Positions 17,092 to 25,605 of a stretch of DNA of 64,000 nt are shown one piece after another; positions within the stretch are counted from its first letter, which is position 1, and each line of letters begins with the position of its first letter. Location: contig NZ_BMDZ01000002.1 in the NCBI RefSeq assembly GCF_014636235.1, forward strand, positions 97,385 to 161,384, written 5' to 3'. The stretch is from Tistrella bauzanensis (GTDB taxonomy: Bacteria > Pseudomonadota > Alphaproteobacteria > Tistrellales > Tistrellaceae). The notes below the pieces were generated by a model, which was not told where the DNA came from, made no database searches, and saw nothing but the letters and a program-made list of their open reading frames with translations. A program made the position numbers and the translations under genes.

Positions 17092-18332
17092 ACCGCTCCA
17101 TCCTGCTTGCCCTGATCCTTGCCGCCGCCCTTGGCGCCTGGATGTATACCGGCCGCATCGAATACGGCTTCGATGCCGATGCAGCGTCGACCGCCGACGC
17201 GACAGCCGCGCCGGAGGCAGGTGGCGATACCGGTGCCGATCCGGCCACATCGCCACCGGCAGAGGCCGGACCGTTCACCGTGCGCACCGCGCGGCTGTCG
17301 CAGGCATCGCAGGTGCGTGACCTGGTGGTCAGCGGCCATACCGAGATGCGCAGGGTGGTCGACCTGTCGGCGGAAAGCGCCGGCCGGATCATCGAACTGC
17401 CGGTGGCGCAGGGCGTGCGGGTAGAGGCTGGCGACGTGATCGCCCGTCTGGATCGCCGTGATCTGGAGGCCCGCAGCGCCCGCGCCAAGGCATTGGTCGA
17501 TCAGCGCCGGGCGGAGTTGAAAGCGGCGACGGCGCTCAGCGCCAAGGGCTTTCAGACCGAGCTCCGGCTGGCCGAGGCCCGCGCCCAGTTCGAGGCGGCC
17601 CGCGCCGAACGTGCCGAGATCGAGCAGGATCTGGCCGACAGCACGCTTAACGCGCCCTTCGCAGGCTTCATCGATCGCCGCCATGTCGAGATCGGCGCCT
17701 ATGTATCGCCCGGCAGCCAGATCGCCCGCCTGCTGGCGCCCGAGCCCTATCTGATCGTGGCCGAGATCGCCGAGCGCGACATCGGCTCGCTCACCCGCGG
17801 CCAGACCGCGCGCGCGCGGCTGGCCGACGGCACCGAGGTTTCGGGCACACTCGCCCATATCAGCCGCCAGGCCGATCCCCAGACCCGGACCTTCCGCATC
17901 GAGATCGAGGTCGGCAATCCCGACGGCACCCTGCCCGGGGGCGTCACGGCCGAACTGGCGATACCGCTGGACAAGCGACCGGCTGTCCTGCTGACCCCTG
18001 CCCTGCTGTCGCTGGACGCTCGCGGCCGGGTGGGCGTGAAGGTCGTGGATGGCGACGATCGCGTGGCATTCGACGTGGTGTCGATTCTGTCGGCCAGCGA
18101 CGAGGGGGTCTGGGTGACCGGGCTTGACGAGGATGCGCGCGTGATCGTGGTCGGCCAGGGATATGTCGCGACCGGCGAGCGTGTGGCACCGGTGGAGGTG
18201 ACGCCGGCCGAACTGCGCGGCCTGGTGCCGCTGCCCAGGGAGATCGAGGACGCGCTCGACGCCATGGAGATGTCGCGGGCAATCCCGGCGGCCGGCATGG
18301 ACGCGCGGTCGGATGCGGAGGACCGCTCGTGA
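17088..18332 (+). CDS. RND efflux periplasmic adaptor (membrane fusion protein)
   Basis: Periplasmic adaptor linking the inner-membrane RND pump to an outer-membrane channel, 414 residues. A signal anchor lies at residues 3-19, followed by an Ala/Thr-rich spacer. The lipoyl half-motifs (SAGRIIELPVAQGVRVEAGD and LNAPFAGFIDRRHVEIGAYV) flank a short alpha-hairpin region, and a beta-barrel domain with QTARARLADGT and RTFRIEIEVGNPDG follows. No lipobox is visible, so it is likely anchored by its N-terminal helix. No outer-membrane TolC gene is in this operon. Confidence 0.92.
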   Translation: MNRSILLALILAAALGAWMYTGRIEYGFDADAASTADATAAPEAGGDTGADPATSPPAEAGPFTVRTARLSQASQVRDLVVSGHTEMRRVVDLSAESAGRIIELPVAQGVRVEAGDVIARLDRRDLEARSARAKALVDQRRAELKAATALSAKGFQTELRLAEARAQFEAARAERAEIEQDLADSTLNAPFAGFIDRRHVEIGAYVSPGSQIARLLAPEPYLIVAEIAERDIGSLTRGQTARARLADGTEVSGTLAHISRQADPQTRTFRIEIEVGNPDGTLPGGVTAELAIPLDKRPAVLLTPALLSLDARGRVGVKVVDGDDRVAFDVVSILSASDEGVWVTGLDEDARVIVVGQGYVATGERVAPVEVTPAELRGLVPLPREIEDALDAMEMSRAIPAAGMDARSDAEDRS

Positions 18333-21300
18333 GGGCGCTGATCAACGCCTGCCTCGCCCGCACCCGCACGGTGATGAGCCTGCTGGTGCTGCTGCTGATT
18401 TCCGGCGCGGTGGCCTATAACGACATCCCGAAGGAAAGCGACCCGGATGTCGCGATCCCGATCCTGTACATCACCATGAAGCATGACGGCATTTCGCCGG
18501 AAGATGCCGAACGGCTGCTGGTGCGGCCGATGGAACAGGAATTGCGGTCGATCGAGGGCCTGAAGGAGATGCGGGCGACGGCCGAGGAAGGCTTCGCCAC
18601 CGTCGTTCTGGAATTCGAGGCCGGATTCGACGTCGAAAAAGCCAAGCGCGATGTCCGTGAGCAGATGGATATCGCCAAGGTCGAACTGCCCGGCGAGACC
18701 GAGGAACCCGAACTGAACGAGGTCAATGTCGCGCTGTTCCCGATTCTGGTCGTCACCCTGTCGGGCGATGTCGATGAACGGCTGCTGATCCGGCTGGGGC
18801 GCGATCTGAAGGACAAGATCGCGGCTCTTCCTGGCGTGCTGGAGGTCGATGTCGCCGGCGATCGCGAGGATCTGGCCGAGATCGTGGTCGATCCGCGGGC
18901 GCTCGACAGCTATGGCATCTCGCAGGACGAACTGGTGCAACTGGTCGGCCGCAACAATCAGTTGGTGCCGGCCGGCGCACTCGACAGCGATGCCGGCCGC
19001 GTGTCGATCAAGGTGCCCGGTCTGATCCAATCGGTCGACGACATCCTCGACATGCCGGTGAAGGCGGTGGACGGGCGGGTGGTCACCTTCCGCGACATCG
19101 CGGTCGGCCAGCGCGGCTTCAAGGATCCGGCATCCATTGCCCGCGTCGACGGCCGGCCGGCGATCGCGCTGGAGGTCACCAAACGCATCGGCGTGAACAT
19201 CATCGACACGATCGACGAGGTCCGGGCACTGGCCGAGGCCGAAAGCGCGCTGTATCCCGACGGCGTGGAGGTTTCGTACAGCCAGGACAAATCCGAGCAG
19301 ATCAAGATCATGCTGTCGGATCTGTCGAGCAATGTCGCGAGCGCCATCATTCTGGTGATGATCGTGGTGCTGGCCGCCCTCGGCCTGCGCTCGGCAATCC
19401 TGGTCGGCATCGCCATTCCGGGATCGTTCCTCACCGGCATGCTGGTGCTGTCGTCGATGGGGTTGACCGTCAACATCGTCGTCCTGTTCGCCCTGATCCT
19501 GGCCGTGGGCATGCTGGTGGATGGCGCGATCGTGGTGACCGAATATGCCGACCGGCGGATGCTGGAAGGTGCGCATCGGGTCACTGCCTATCGCGAAGCC
19601 TCGAACCGCATGGCCTGGCCGATCATCTCGTCGACCGCAACCACGCTCGCGGCCTTCCTGCCACTGCTGTTCTGGCCGGGCATCGTCGGCGAATTCATGA
19701 AATATCTGCCGATCACCCTGATCGTCACGCTCACCGCCTCGCTCGCCATGGCGCTGGTGTTCGTGCCGGTGACCGGCAGCATCATCGGCAAGCCCACCGC
19801 CGGCAGCAGCCGGGTCGCCGAGATGATGCAGGCGGCCGAGGAAGGCGATATCCGCTCGGTCGGCGGCATGGCCGGGCTGTATGTCCGCACTCTGGACAAG
19901 GCGGTGCGCTATCCGTGGGTCGTGATCGCGATCGCGATCACGACTGCGGTTCTGGTGTTCACGGCCTATGGCACCTTCGGCCGCGGTATCGAATTCTTCC
20001 CCAAGGTCGAGCCCGACAACGCCCAGGTCCAGATCCGGGCGCGCGGCAATATGTCGATCCAGGAAAAGGACGCCCTGGTCCGCGAGGTGGAAGCCGAGGT
20101 TCTGGAACTGGACGGGTTCAAGACCGTCTATACCCGCACCGGCACGATCCGTGGCGAGGATTTCCCTGCCGATACCATCGGCATCATCACCCTGGAATTC
20201 GCCGACTGGCGGACCCGCCCACATGCCAGCGAGATCCTGCAGACCATCCGCGAGCGCACCGCCGAACATCCGGGGCTGGTGGTCGAGGCCCGCGAAGAGG
20301 AATCAGGGCCCCCGGTCGGCAAGGTGATCCAGATCGAGCTGTCCAGCCGCACGCCCGAAGCCCTGCCCGATGCGGTCGAGCATGTTCTGAAGGGGTTGAA
20401 CGCCGTCGGTGGCTTGATCGACATCGCCGACAGCCGGCCGGTGCCGGGTATCGAATGGGAGATGGTGGTCGACCGTGCCCAGGCGAGCCGGTTCGGCGCC
20501 GATGTCATGGGCGTGGGCAATGCCGTGCGCTTCGTGACCCAGGGCGTGAATGTCGGCACCTACCGCCCCGACGATACCGATGACGAGGTCGAGATCCGGG
20601 TGCGCTTCCCCGAGGTCGACCGCACCGGCGACCGGCTGGACCAGTTGCGGGTACAGACCGCCATGGGCCAGACGCCGATCAGTAATTTCGTCATCCGCCG
20701 CGCCGCGCCCACCCAGGGCACCATCGAACGGGTGGATGCCCGCCGGGTGCTGACGGTGGATGCCGACGTGCCGGATGGCGTCCTGCCCGACAACAAGATG
20801 CGCAAGATCCGTGCCTGGATCGCCGCCAACCCGCTCGATCCGCAGGTGGAGATCGCCTATAAGGGCGAGGATGAGGAACAGCGCGCCGCGCAGGAATTCC
20901 TCAGCCGCGCCTTCGGCATCGCGTTGTTCCTGATCGCGATCATCCTGGTCACGCAGTTCAACAGCTTCTACCAGACCGCACTGGTGCTCTCGGCGGTGGT
21001 GTTCTCGTCGCTGGGCGTGCTGATCGGCATGATGGCGACGGCGCAGCCCTTTGGCATCGTGATGGCCGGCATCGGGCTGATTGCGCTGGCCGGCATCGTG
21101 GTCAACAACAATATCGTGCTGATCGATACCTATAACGAGATCCGCGCGCGTGGCGTGGGTGCTGTGGAAGCGGCGCTGCGCACCGGCGCTCAGCGCCTGC
21201 GGCCGGTGATACTGACCACCGTCACCACCATGCTGGGGCTGGTGCCGATGATGCTGTCGGTCAATGTCGACATTCCCAACCGGGTGATCGCGGTCGGCGC

Positions 21301-21466
21301 GCCATCCACCCAGTGGTGGACGCAGTTGTCGACCGCCATCGTCTATGGCCTGGGCTTCGCCACCCTGCTGACCCTGATCCTGACCCCATCCATGCTGGTG
21401 CTGGGCGACCGGGTCGGCGCCTGGGCGCGGCGGATCATCCGGCGCGAGCCGCGGCCCGCCGCATGA
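18329..21466 (+). CDS. RND family efflux transporter permease
   Basis: Proton-driven inner-membrane pump, 1045 residues, starting at a GTG that overlaps the adaptor stop. The TM1 region is followed by IPKESDPDVAIPILYI, and duplicated sets of membrane helices appear at about 335-545 and 860-1035. The TM4 motif reads GMLVDGAIVVTEYADR, keeping one Asp where AcrB has two. In the TM10 region AcrB has a Lys, and here the segment is GIVVNNNIVLIDTYNE. These differences put it in a subgroup away from classical multidrug AcrB. The substrate is unknown. PadR control from the same operon fits inducible efflux. Confidence 0.92.
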   Translation: MRALINACLARTRTVMSLLVLLLISGAVAYNDIPKESDPDVAIPILYITMKHDGISPEDAERLLVRPMEQELRSIEGLKEMRATAEEGFATVVLEFEAGFDVEKAKRDVREQMDIAKVELPGETEEPELNEVNVALFPILVVTLSGDVDERLLIRLGRDLKDKIAALPGVLEVDVAGDREDLAEIVVDPRALDSYGISQDELVQLVGRNNQLVPAGALDSDAGRVSIKVPGLIQSVDDILDMPVKAVDGRVVTFRDIAVGQRGFKDPASIARVDGRPAIALEVTKRIGVNIIDTIDEVRALAEAESALYPDGVEVSYSQDKSEQIKIMLSDLSSNVASAIILVMIVVLAALGLRSAILVGIAIPGSFLTGMLVLSSMGLTVNIVVLFALILAVGMLVDGAIVVTEYADRRMLEGAHRVTAYREASNRMAWPIISSTATTLAAFLPLLFWPGIVGEFMKYLPITLIVTLTASLAMALVFVPVTGSIIGKPTAGSSRVAEMMQAAEEGDIRSVGGMAGLYVRTLDKAVRYPWVVIAIAITTAVLVFTAYGTFGRGIEFFPKVEPDNAQVQIRARGNMSIQEKDALVREVEAEVLELDGFKTVYTRTGTIRGEDFPADTIGIITLEFADWRTRPHASEILQTIRERTAEHPGLVVEAREEESGPPVGKVIQIELSSRTPEALPDAVEHVLKGLNAVGGLIDIADSRPVPGIEWEMVVDRAQASRFGADVMGVGNAVRFVTQGVNVGTYRPDDTDDEVEIRVRFPEVDRTGDRLDQLRVQTAMGQTPISNFVIRRAAPTQGTIERVDARRVLTVDADVPDGVLPDNKMRKIRAWIAANPLDPQVEIAYKGEDEEQRAAQEFLSRAFGIALFLIAIILVTQFNSFYQTALVLSAVVFSSLGVLIGMMATAQPFGIVMAGIGLIALAGIVVNNNIVLIDTYNEIRARGVGAVEAALRTGAQRLRPVILTTVTTMLGLVPMMLSVNVDIPNRVIAVGAPSTQWWTQLSTAIVYGLGFATLLTLILTPSMLVLGDRVGAWARRIIRREPRPAA

Positions 21467-21473
21467 TCCGCAA

Positions 21474-21498
21474 GCAGCCGGGCGATCCGTCCGGCTGC
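21474..21498. terminator. Hairpin between convergent RND and DeoR genes
   Basis: An 8-bp stem GCAGCCGG/CCGGCTGC (21474-21481 with 21491-21498) around a 9-base loop fills the 33-base gap between two convergent genes; a likely bidirectional terminator, though it has no T-run. Confidence 0.55.
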
Positions 21499-21499
21499 C

Positions 21500-22273
21500 T
21501 CATCCGATGATGACCTCGCCGACCAACTGGCGGAGCCGGTCGAGTTCGGCCAGATCGCGCGCGCCCATGTCGGTGACCAGCAGATCGATCCGATGGGGGC
21601 TGCAATAGCTGACCCGGCTGCGCTGGCCGATCTTGGCGTGATCGGCCAGGATCACCACCCGATCGGCCCGATCGGTCATCGCGCGCGCGATCTCGGCCTC
21701 GTCATGATCGAAACTCGTGGCGCCATCCGTGCTGTCGATGCCGACCGGCGACAGCATGGCCATGTCGACCCGATAGCGCGCGATAGCGGCGATGGCCGCG
21801 GCCCCCAGCGTGGCCGCGGCGCCGGGGGCGACCTGGCCGCCGATCTGGAACACGCGATGGCCGCGATCCTCGCGCCCCGTGGCCATGATGCGCGTGGCGA
21901 CGTCGAAGGAATTGGTGATGATGGTCAGGCCGTTGAGGGTGGCCAGTTCAGCGGCCAATGCCGATACCGTGGTGCCGGCATCGATGAACAGGGTCTGACC
22001 GGCGCGCACGATCGATGCGGCCGCGCGGGCGATGCTCCGCTTCTGCGCCTGACGGATCAGCACCCGTTCGCCCAGCGACGGTTCGGCGGGCGGTTCGATC
22101 GAGACCACGCCGCCATGCACCCGGCGCAGCGCGCCCCGGGCATCGAGTTCCAGAACATCGCGGCGCACCGTCTCACGCGACACCGCCAGATCCGCCGCGA
22201 TCCTGTCGGTCGACATCCGGCCGAAGGTTGCGAGCATGGCCAGGATGCGCTGATGGCGTTCGTCCTGAAGCAT
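21500..22273 (-). CDS. DeoR/GlpR family transcriptional regulator
   Basis: Sugar-metabolism type repressor, 257 residues. The N-terminal HTH is textbook: ERHQRILAMLATFGRMSTDR, then VSRETVRRDVLELDARGALR and RVHGGVV. The C-terminal DeoR sensor domain contains FIDAGTTVSALAAEL, ITNSFDVATRI, GGQVAPGAAATLGAAA and LADHAKIGQRSR, which bind a phosphosugar in relatives. The neighbouring genes do not encode obvious sugar enzymes, so the target is unknown. It is transcribed toward the RND operon end, away from the secreted-protein gene behind it. Confidence 0.9.
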   Translation of the reverse strand: MLQDERHQRILAMLATFGRMSTDRIAADLAVSRETVRRDVLELDARGALRRVHGGVVSIEPPAEPSLGERVLIRQAQKRSIARAAASIVRAGQTLFIDAGTTVSALAAELATLNGLTIITNSFDVATRIMATGREDRGHRVFQIGGQVAPGAAATLGAAAIAAIARYRVDMAMLSPVGIDSTDGATSFDHDEAEIARAMTDRADRVVILADHAKIGQRSRVSYCSPHRIDLLVTDMGARDLAELDRLRQLVGEVIIG

Positions 22274-22351
22274 GATGTTCCGGTCTTCCAGCGATCGACT
22301 TTAAGAAGGGGGACGGCCCGTCCGCGGACCGGCCCCATGACGTGCCAATAG

Positions 22352-23248
22352 TTACCGCACCGCCGGCATGGTCTGGCCGGTCGCCACGTTCAGCACGCTG
22401 CCATCTTCCAGGCTGATGCGATAGATCTCGCGGGTGACATTGCCGGCAAAGCCCAGTTCCACGATCGATACCGTGGTGAAGCGGGTGTCGATCGGCGCGG
22501 GGATGATCTGGTTGAAGGCGCTGGCGGTCTTGTCCATGGCCGCCTGCACATCGGGCGTGAACCGGGCCATGCTGTAGACCAGGGTGGTATGCGGATTGTG
22601 CGACCGGACTTCCGTGCCGTCCTTCATGACATTGACGCCACTGACGCCCACCGTTTTGACCAATTCCTTGCCGGCGTCGCTCATCGCCGCATAGACCGGG
22701 CCGGTGACACGCGGCAGGGGGCCGTCGCGCAAGGGAGTCAACGCTGCGGTGGCCGTGGTATCGAAGGCCATCATCGCCTCGTAGCCAGCCCCCTCCTTCA
22801 CCACGCCCAGATCCAGCCACCAGGGCTGACCGGCACCCTTGGCCGCCTCGGTGGTGTAGAACCGGGTCAGGGACACATCCAGCACCGGCGGCAGATCGGG
22901 CAGCGCCGCCAGCATGCGATCCGGCGTCGTCGGATCGGCATTGTGGACATGGACCACGGTCACATGCGGAATGTTGGGCGTCACCGCCTCGGCAATCAGC
23001 CCTTCAGTCAGCAGCGCCTGTTTCAGCGGACCGGCAATGGTGCGGGCAAGCTGCTCATTCACCGCCGCCGGCAGCGTGTAGACCAGCCCGAAGGTCCGCT
23101 CATGGGCGCGGAAGCCCGTCTCCGACAAGGCGCTATTGTCGATCTGGTCGGCGGCAACCGCGGCGGCCGGGGCCATGAACAGGCTGCCGCCGATCAGCAT
23201 GGCGGCAGCGATGGTGGCGGTGGCACCACCTGCGAGGCGCTTGAACAT
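22352..23248 (-). CDS. Secreted protein with 2H-phosphoesterase-like motifs
   Basis: A 298-residue exported protein. The start has AAGGA 9 bases upstream, and residues 1-33 form a signal peptide with cleavage near AVAA. The mature part contains two HxT motifs, HVTVV (H95, T97) and HTTLV (H220, T222), about 125 residues apart. Two such motifs, each on a strand, are the defining feature of the 2H phosphoesterase superfamily (LigT/CPDase, AKAP7, MJ1316-type), whose members cleave cyclic phosphates. Export of such a protein is unusual. I infer a periplasmic nucleotide or phosphodiester hydrolase; alternatives include an inactive binding protein. Confidence 0.55.
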   Translation of the reverse strand: MFKRLAGGATATIAAAMLIGGSLFMAPAAAVAADQIDNSALSETGFRAHERTFGLVYTLPAAVNEQLARTIAGPLKQALLTEGLIAEAVTPNIPHVTVVHVHNADPTTPDRMLAALPDLPPVLDVSLTRFYTTEAAKGAGQPWWLDLGVVKEGAGYEAMMAFDTTATAALTPLRDGPLPRVTGPVYAAMSDAGKELVKTVGVSGVNVMKDGTEVRSHNPHTTLVYSMARFTPDVQAAMDKTASAFNQIIPAPIDTRFTTVSIVELGFAGNVTREIYRISLEDGSVLNVATGQTMPAVR

Positions 23249-23422
23249 CTGTCCGATCCTTCATGCCCGTCTGGGGATATCCAGGTCATGCGGCACTGCC
23301 GGGTGTGCAGGTCGCTGCCGGATCATGGGGACCAGCCTTTGCGGAAATATGGCGGCATTATGTATTTTTGTGTTTTTTTGTATTGTTGTGGATATTAACC
23401 CGCAAACGGCGCGCGACAGCCC

Positions 23423-24073
23423 TCATCGGAACTGCCGCATCGCCGCGGCGAAGCGGGTTGCGGTGGTCAGCAGGCACAGGCTGCCGAAGATCCATGCCGC
23501 CCATGGAAACAGGCCCGGCCACAGGCAGATCACGATGAACAGGGCGATGGTCTCGGTGCCCTCGGTCAGCCCGCCCAGATAGTGGATCGCCTTCAGGCCG
23601 GTGTGCGGCGCCGGTGGCAGGCGGCGCCGGGCCGCGATGGCGGCGAAGGCGAGAAAGCTGGATCCGGTACCGACGAAGCCGACGATCAGAAAGGCCGCCG
23701 GCAGAGCATTGGCGGCCGGGTCGGCCAGCGCGAAGCCGAAGGGCACGGCCGCGTAGAACAGAAAGTCACAAGCGATGTCCAGAAACCCGCCGCGATCGGT
23801 GCCGGCAGCCGGGCCAACGGCCGTCGCCGGCGGACCGGCGCGTGCCAGGGCGGCACGTGCCACAGCACCATCGAGCCCATCTGCAATCCGGTTAACCAGA
23901 ATGCAACCAAGTGCGATCCAGAATGCGTGCAACGCCAGCGCCGGCACGGCGCCGAGCCCGATCCCGAACCCCGTCAGGGTCAGGGCATCGGCGGTGATGC
24001 CGGCGCTGGCCAGTCTGTGGCCGATCCGGTTCAGGGCCGGGTCGATCCGGCGGCGGATGATGATGTCGAACAT
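23423..24073 (-). CDS. CDP-alcohol phosphatidyltransferase-like membrane protein
   Basis: Membrane enzyme that would transfer a CDP-linked lipid head or backbone to an alcohol, 216 residues with about five or six hydrophobic helices. The family signature is present but interrupted: D65-x2-D68-G69-x2-A72-R73 is followed by 21 residues, instead of about 8, before G95-x3-D99-x3-D103. The insert is Ala/Gly/Pro-rich. All metal-binding Asp residues are kept, so activity is plausible. A GTG start at 24115 would add 14 residues. Its neighbours do not indicate a pathway. A T-rich stretch at 23360-23395 separates it from the next minus-strand gene. Confidence 0.75.
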   Translation of the reverse strand: MFDIIIRRRIDPALNRIGHRLASAGITADALTLTGFGIGLGAVPALALHAFWIALGCILVNRIADGLDGAVARAALARAGPPATAVGPAAGTDRGGFLDIACDFLFYAAVPFGFALADPAANALPAAFLIVGFVGTGSSFLAFAAIAARRRLPPAPHTGLKAIHYLGGLTEGTETIALFIVICLWPGLFPWAAWIFGSLCLLTTATRFAAAMRQFR

Positions 24074-24257
24074 GGACCCGATGATGCGCGCGGCGGATGC
24101 CCTGTCACAAGTCACGAGCCCGTGTTCCGGCGGCTCTTTATCCGGCGGCCTTGCCCGATCGCCATACCTGACATTCCGTGGCGTTCGTGCCTATAGTCTT
24201 AATGAAGAGCCGGCGGGTCCAGTGGGACCGGGGCCGCAAGCCATGGATTGATCGACA

Positions 24258-24920
24258 ATGACCGACCGTGCAGGCCATGAAGGCGCAGACATGACCGCAA
24301 GCGGCCAGACGGGGGGCGCGCGCAGCGGCATCAGCCCCTATCAGGGGGAGACGGCTGCACAGCGCCGTGAACGGATGATCCGGTTCATCTCGTCGCAGCC
24401 GCTGCCGATCATGCCGATGAGCGTGAGCATCGGGTCGGACGGCGAGTTCAAGCGCAATGACAGCCTCCAGCCGCTGCGCTTCACCTTCCGCTGGCGCAAC
24501 ATCGCCTATACCGGCACCTTGCGCAATGCGCCGGAAGGCGTGTTCCTCAGCCTGATCGCCGATCTGGGGGTGCTGCCCTATTCCGCCGAGGCGCCAGAAC
24601 GCCGGCAGCGCTATCTGTCGCTGGTGGGCCGCAAATCCTGGTCGGGCCGCACCGGCATCGGCGTCGAGGTGACAAATCGTCAACATATCGTGGTGGTTAA
24701 CCAGGAACAGCTGATGTCACCTCCCTATACTGCCAATGCGATCGTGGGCGAGGTGGCCCGCCTTGCATTGACCGCGGCACCGGTGGTGAACTGGCTGCAC
24801 GCCGAAATCGCCCCCGACAAGGCCGAACCGGATGCCTCCGCCCCCGGCCGCAGTGCCGGACCACGCCCGCGCAGCACCCGCGCCTTCACCGCCGACCGGC
24901 GCCCGACCGACCGGCCATAA
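24258..24920 (+). CDS. Conserved-looking hypothetical protein
   Basis: I do not recognise this 220-residue protein. Residues 20-185 appear folded, with strands such as RFTFRWRNIAYTGTLRN, GVFLSLIADLGVLPYS and HIVVVNQEQLM, and a helix IVGEVARLALTAAPVVN. The last 35 residues are Pro/Arg/Ala-rich and probably disordered. No signal peptide or transmembrane helix is seen, so it is likely cytoplasmic. The start could also be the ATG at 24291. The stop codon lies in a 17-bp tandem duplication. It stands between a divergent membrane-enzyme gene and the PfpI-family gene. Confidence 0.6.
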   Translation: MTDRAGHEGADMTASGQTGGARSGISPYQGETAAQRRERMIRFISSQPLPIMPMSVSIGSDGEFKRNDSLQPLRFTFRWRNIAYTGTLRNAPEGVFLSLIADLGVLPYSAEAPERRQRYLSLVGRKSWSGRTGIGVEVTNRQHIVVVNQEQLMSPPYTANAIVGEVARLALTAAPVVNWLHAEIAPDKAEPDASAPGRSAGPRPRSTRAFTADRRPTDRP

Positions 24921-24945
24921 CGACCGAGCGGCCATAATGACCGAG
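24912..24945 (+). repeat. 17-bp tandem duplication spanning a stop codon
   Basis: Units 24912-24928 and 24929-24945 (pattern CGGCCATAAYGACCGAG) differ at one base; the first carries the TAA stop of the preceding gene. Confidence 0.75.
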
Positions 24946-25020
24946 AGGACATAGCGGTCGCGGAACCCGCCGAGCCCCGGCGGGTTGGTCTCGCCCCACC
25001 CCCATAACGGGAGACGAGAC

Positions 25021-25572
25021 ATGACCGCGATCGATCAGGCCCGGGTTCTGATTCTGGCCACCGATGGATATGAGCGCGCCGAACTGGTTCAACCGCGCGA
25101 CGACCTGCGCCGCCGCGGTGCCGAGGTGCGGGTCGCCGCCCCCAGATCCGGCCGCATCCGCAGTTGGGACAAGACCGACTGGGGAGATGAGGCCGATGTC
25201 GACCTGACGGTCGCCGATGTCGCGATCGACGACTTCGATGCCCTGATCCTGCCCGGCGGCCAGATCAACCCCGACACGCTGCGTCAGGACCGGGATGCGG
25301 TGAAACTGGTGGCGGATTTCGTCGCCAGCGGCAAACCGGTGGCGGCCATCTGCCACGGCCCGTGGATGCTTGTCGAGGCCGATGTCCTGCGCGGCAGGAC
25401 CGTGACCTCCTATCCCTCCATCGCCACCGACGTCAAGAATGCCGGCGCCACCTGGATCGACGAAGAGGTCGTGACCGATCAGGGCATCGTCACCTCGCGT
25501 AATCCGGGCGACCTGCCGGCCTTCATCGACAAGCTGGTCGAGGAGATCGGCGAAGGCCGCCATGCCCGTTGA
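25021..25572 (+). CDS. DJ-1/PfpI family protein (YhbO-like)
   Basis: A 183-residue protein of the DJ-1/PfpI superfamily, members of which act as protein/nucleotide deglycases or stress proteins. The start MTAIDQARVLIL has GGGAG upstream. The nucleophile elbow reads AAICHGPWMLVEADVL, with the conserved Cys followed by His; the Glu partner region GYERAELVQP is near residue 18-27, and VTSRNPGDLPAFI is the usual C-terminal motif. The length matches YhbO/PfpI. It is a single gene, convergent with the LysR gene behind it. Confidence 0.9.
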   Translation: MTAIDQARVLILATDGYERAELVQPRDDLRRRGAEVRVAAPRSGRIRSWDKTDWGDEADVDLTVADVAIDDFDALILPGGQINPDTLRQDRDAVKLVADFVASGKPVAAICHGPWMLVEADVLRGRTVTSYPSIATDVKNAGATWIDEEVVTDQGIVTSRNPGDLPAFIDKLVEEIGEGRHAR

Positions 25573-25605
25573 GTGCATCCCGTTGCGCCGACGCGGCTGG
25601 CGGCG

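Noticed and set aside
17747..20269. A long minus-strand open frame opposite the RND genes
   Set aside because: Composition (His/Asp/Arg-rich) and lack of motifs show it is the shadow of the efflux genes.
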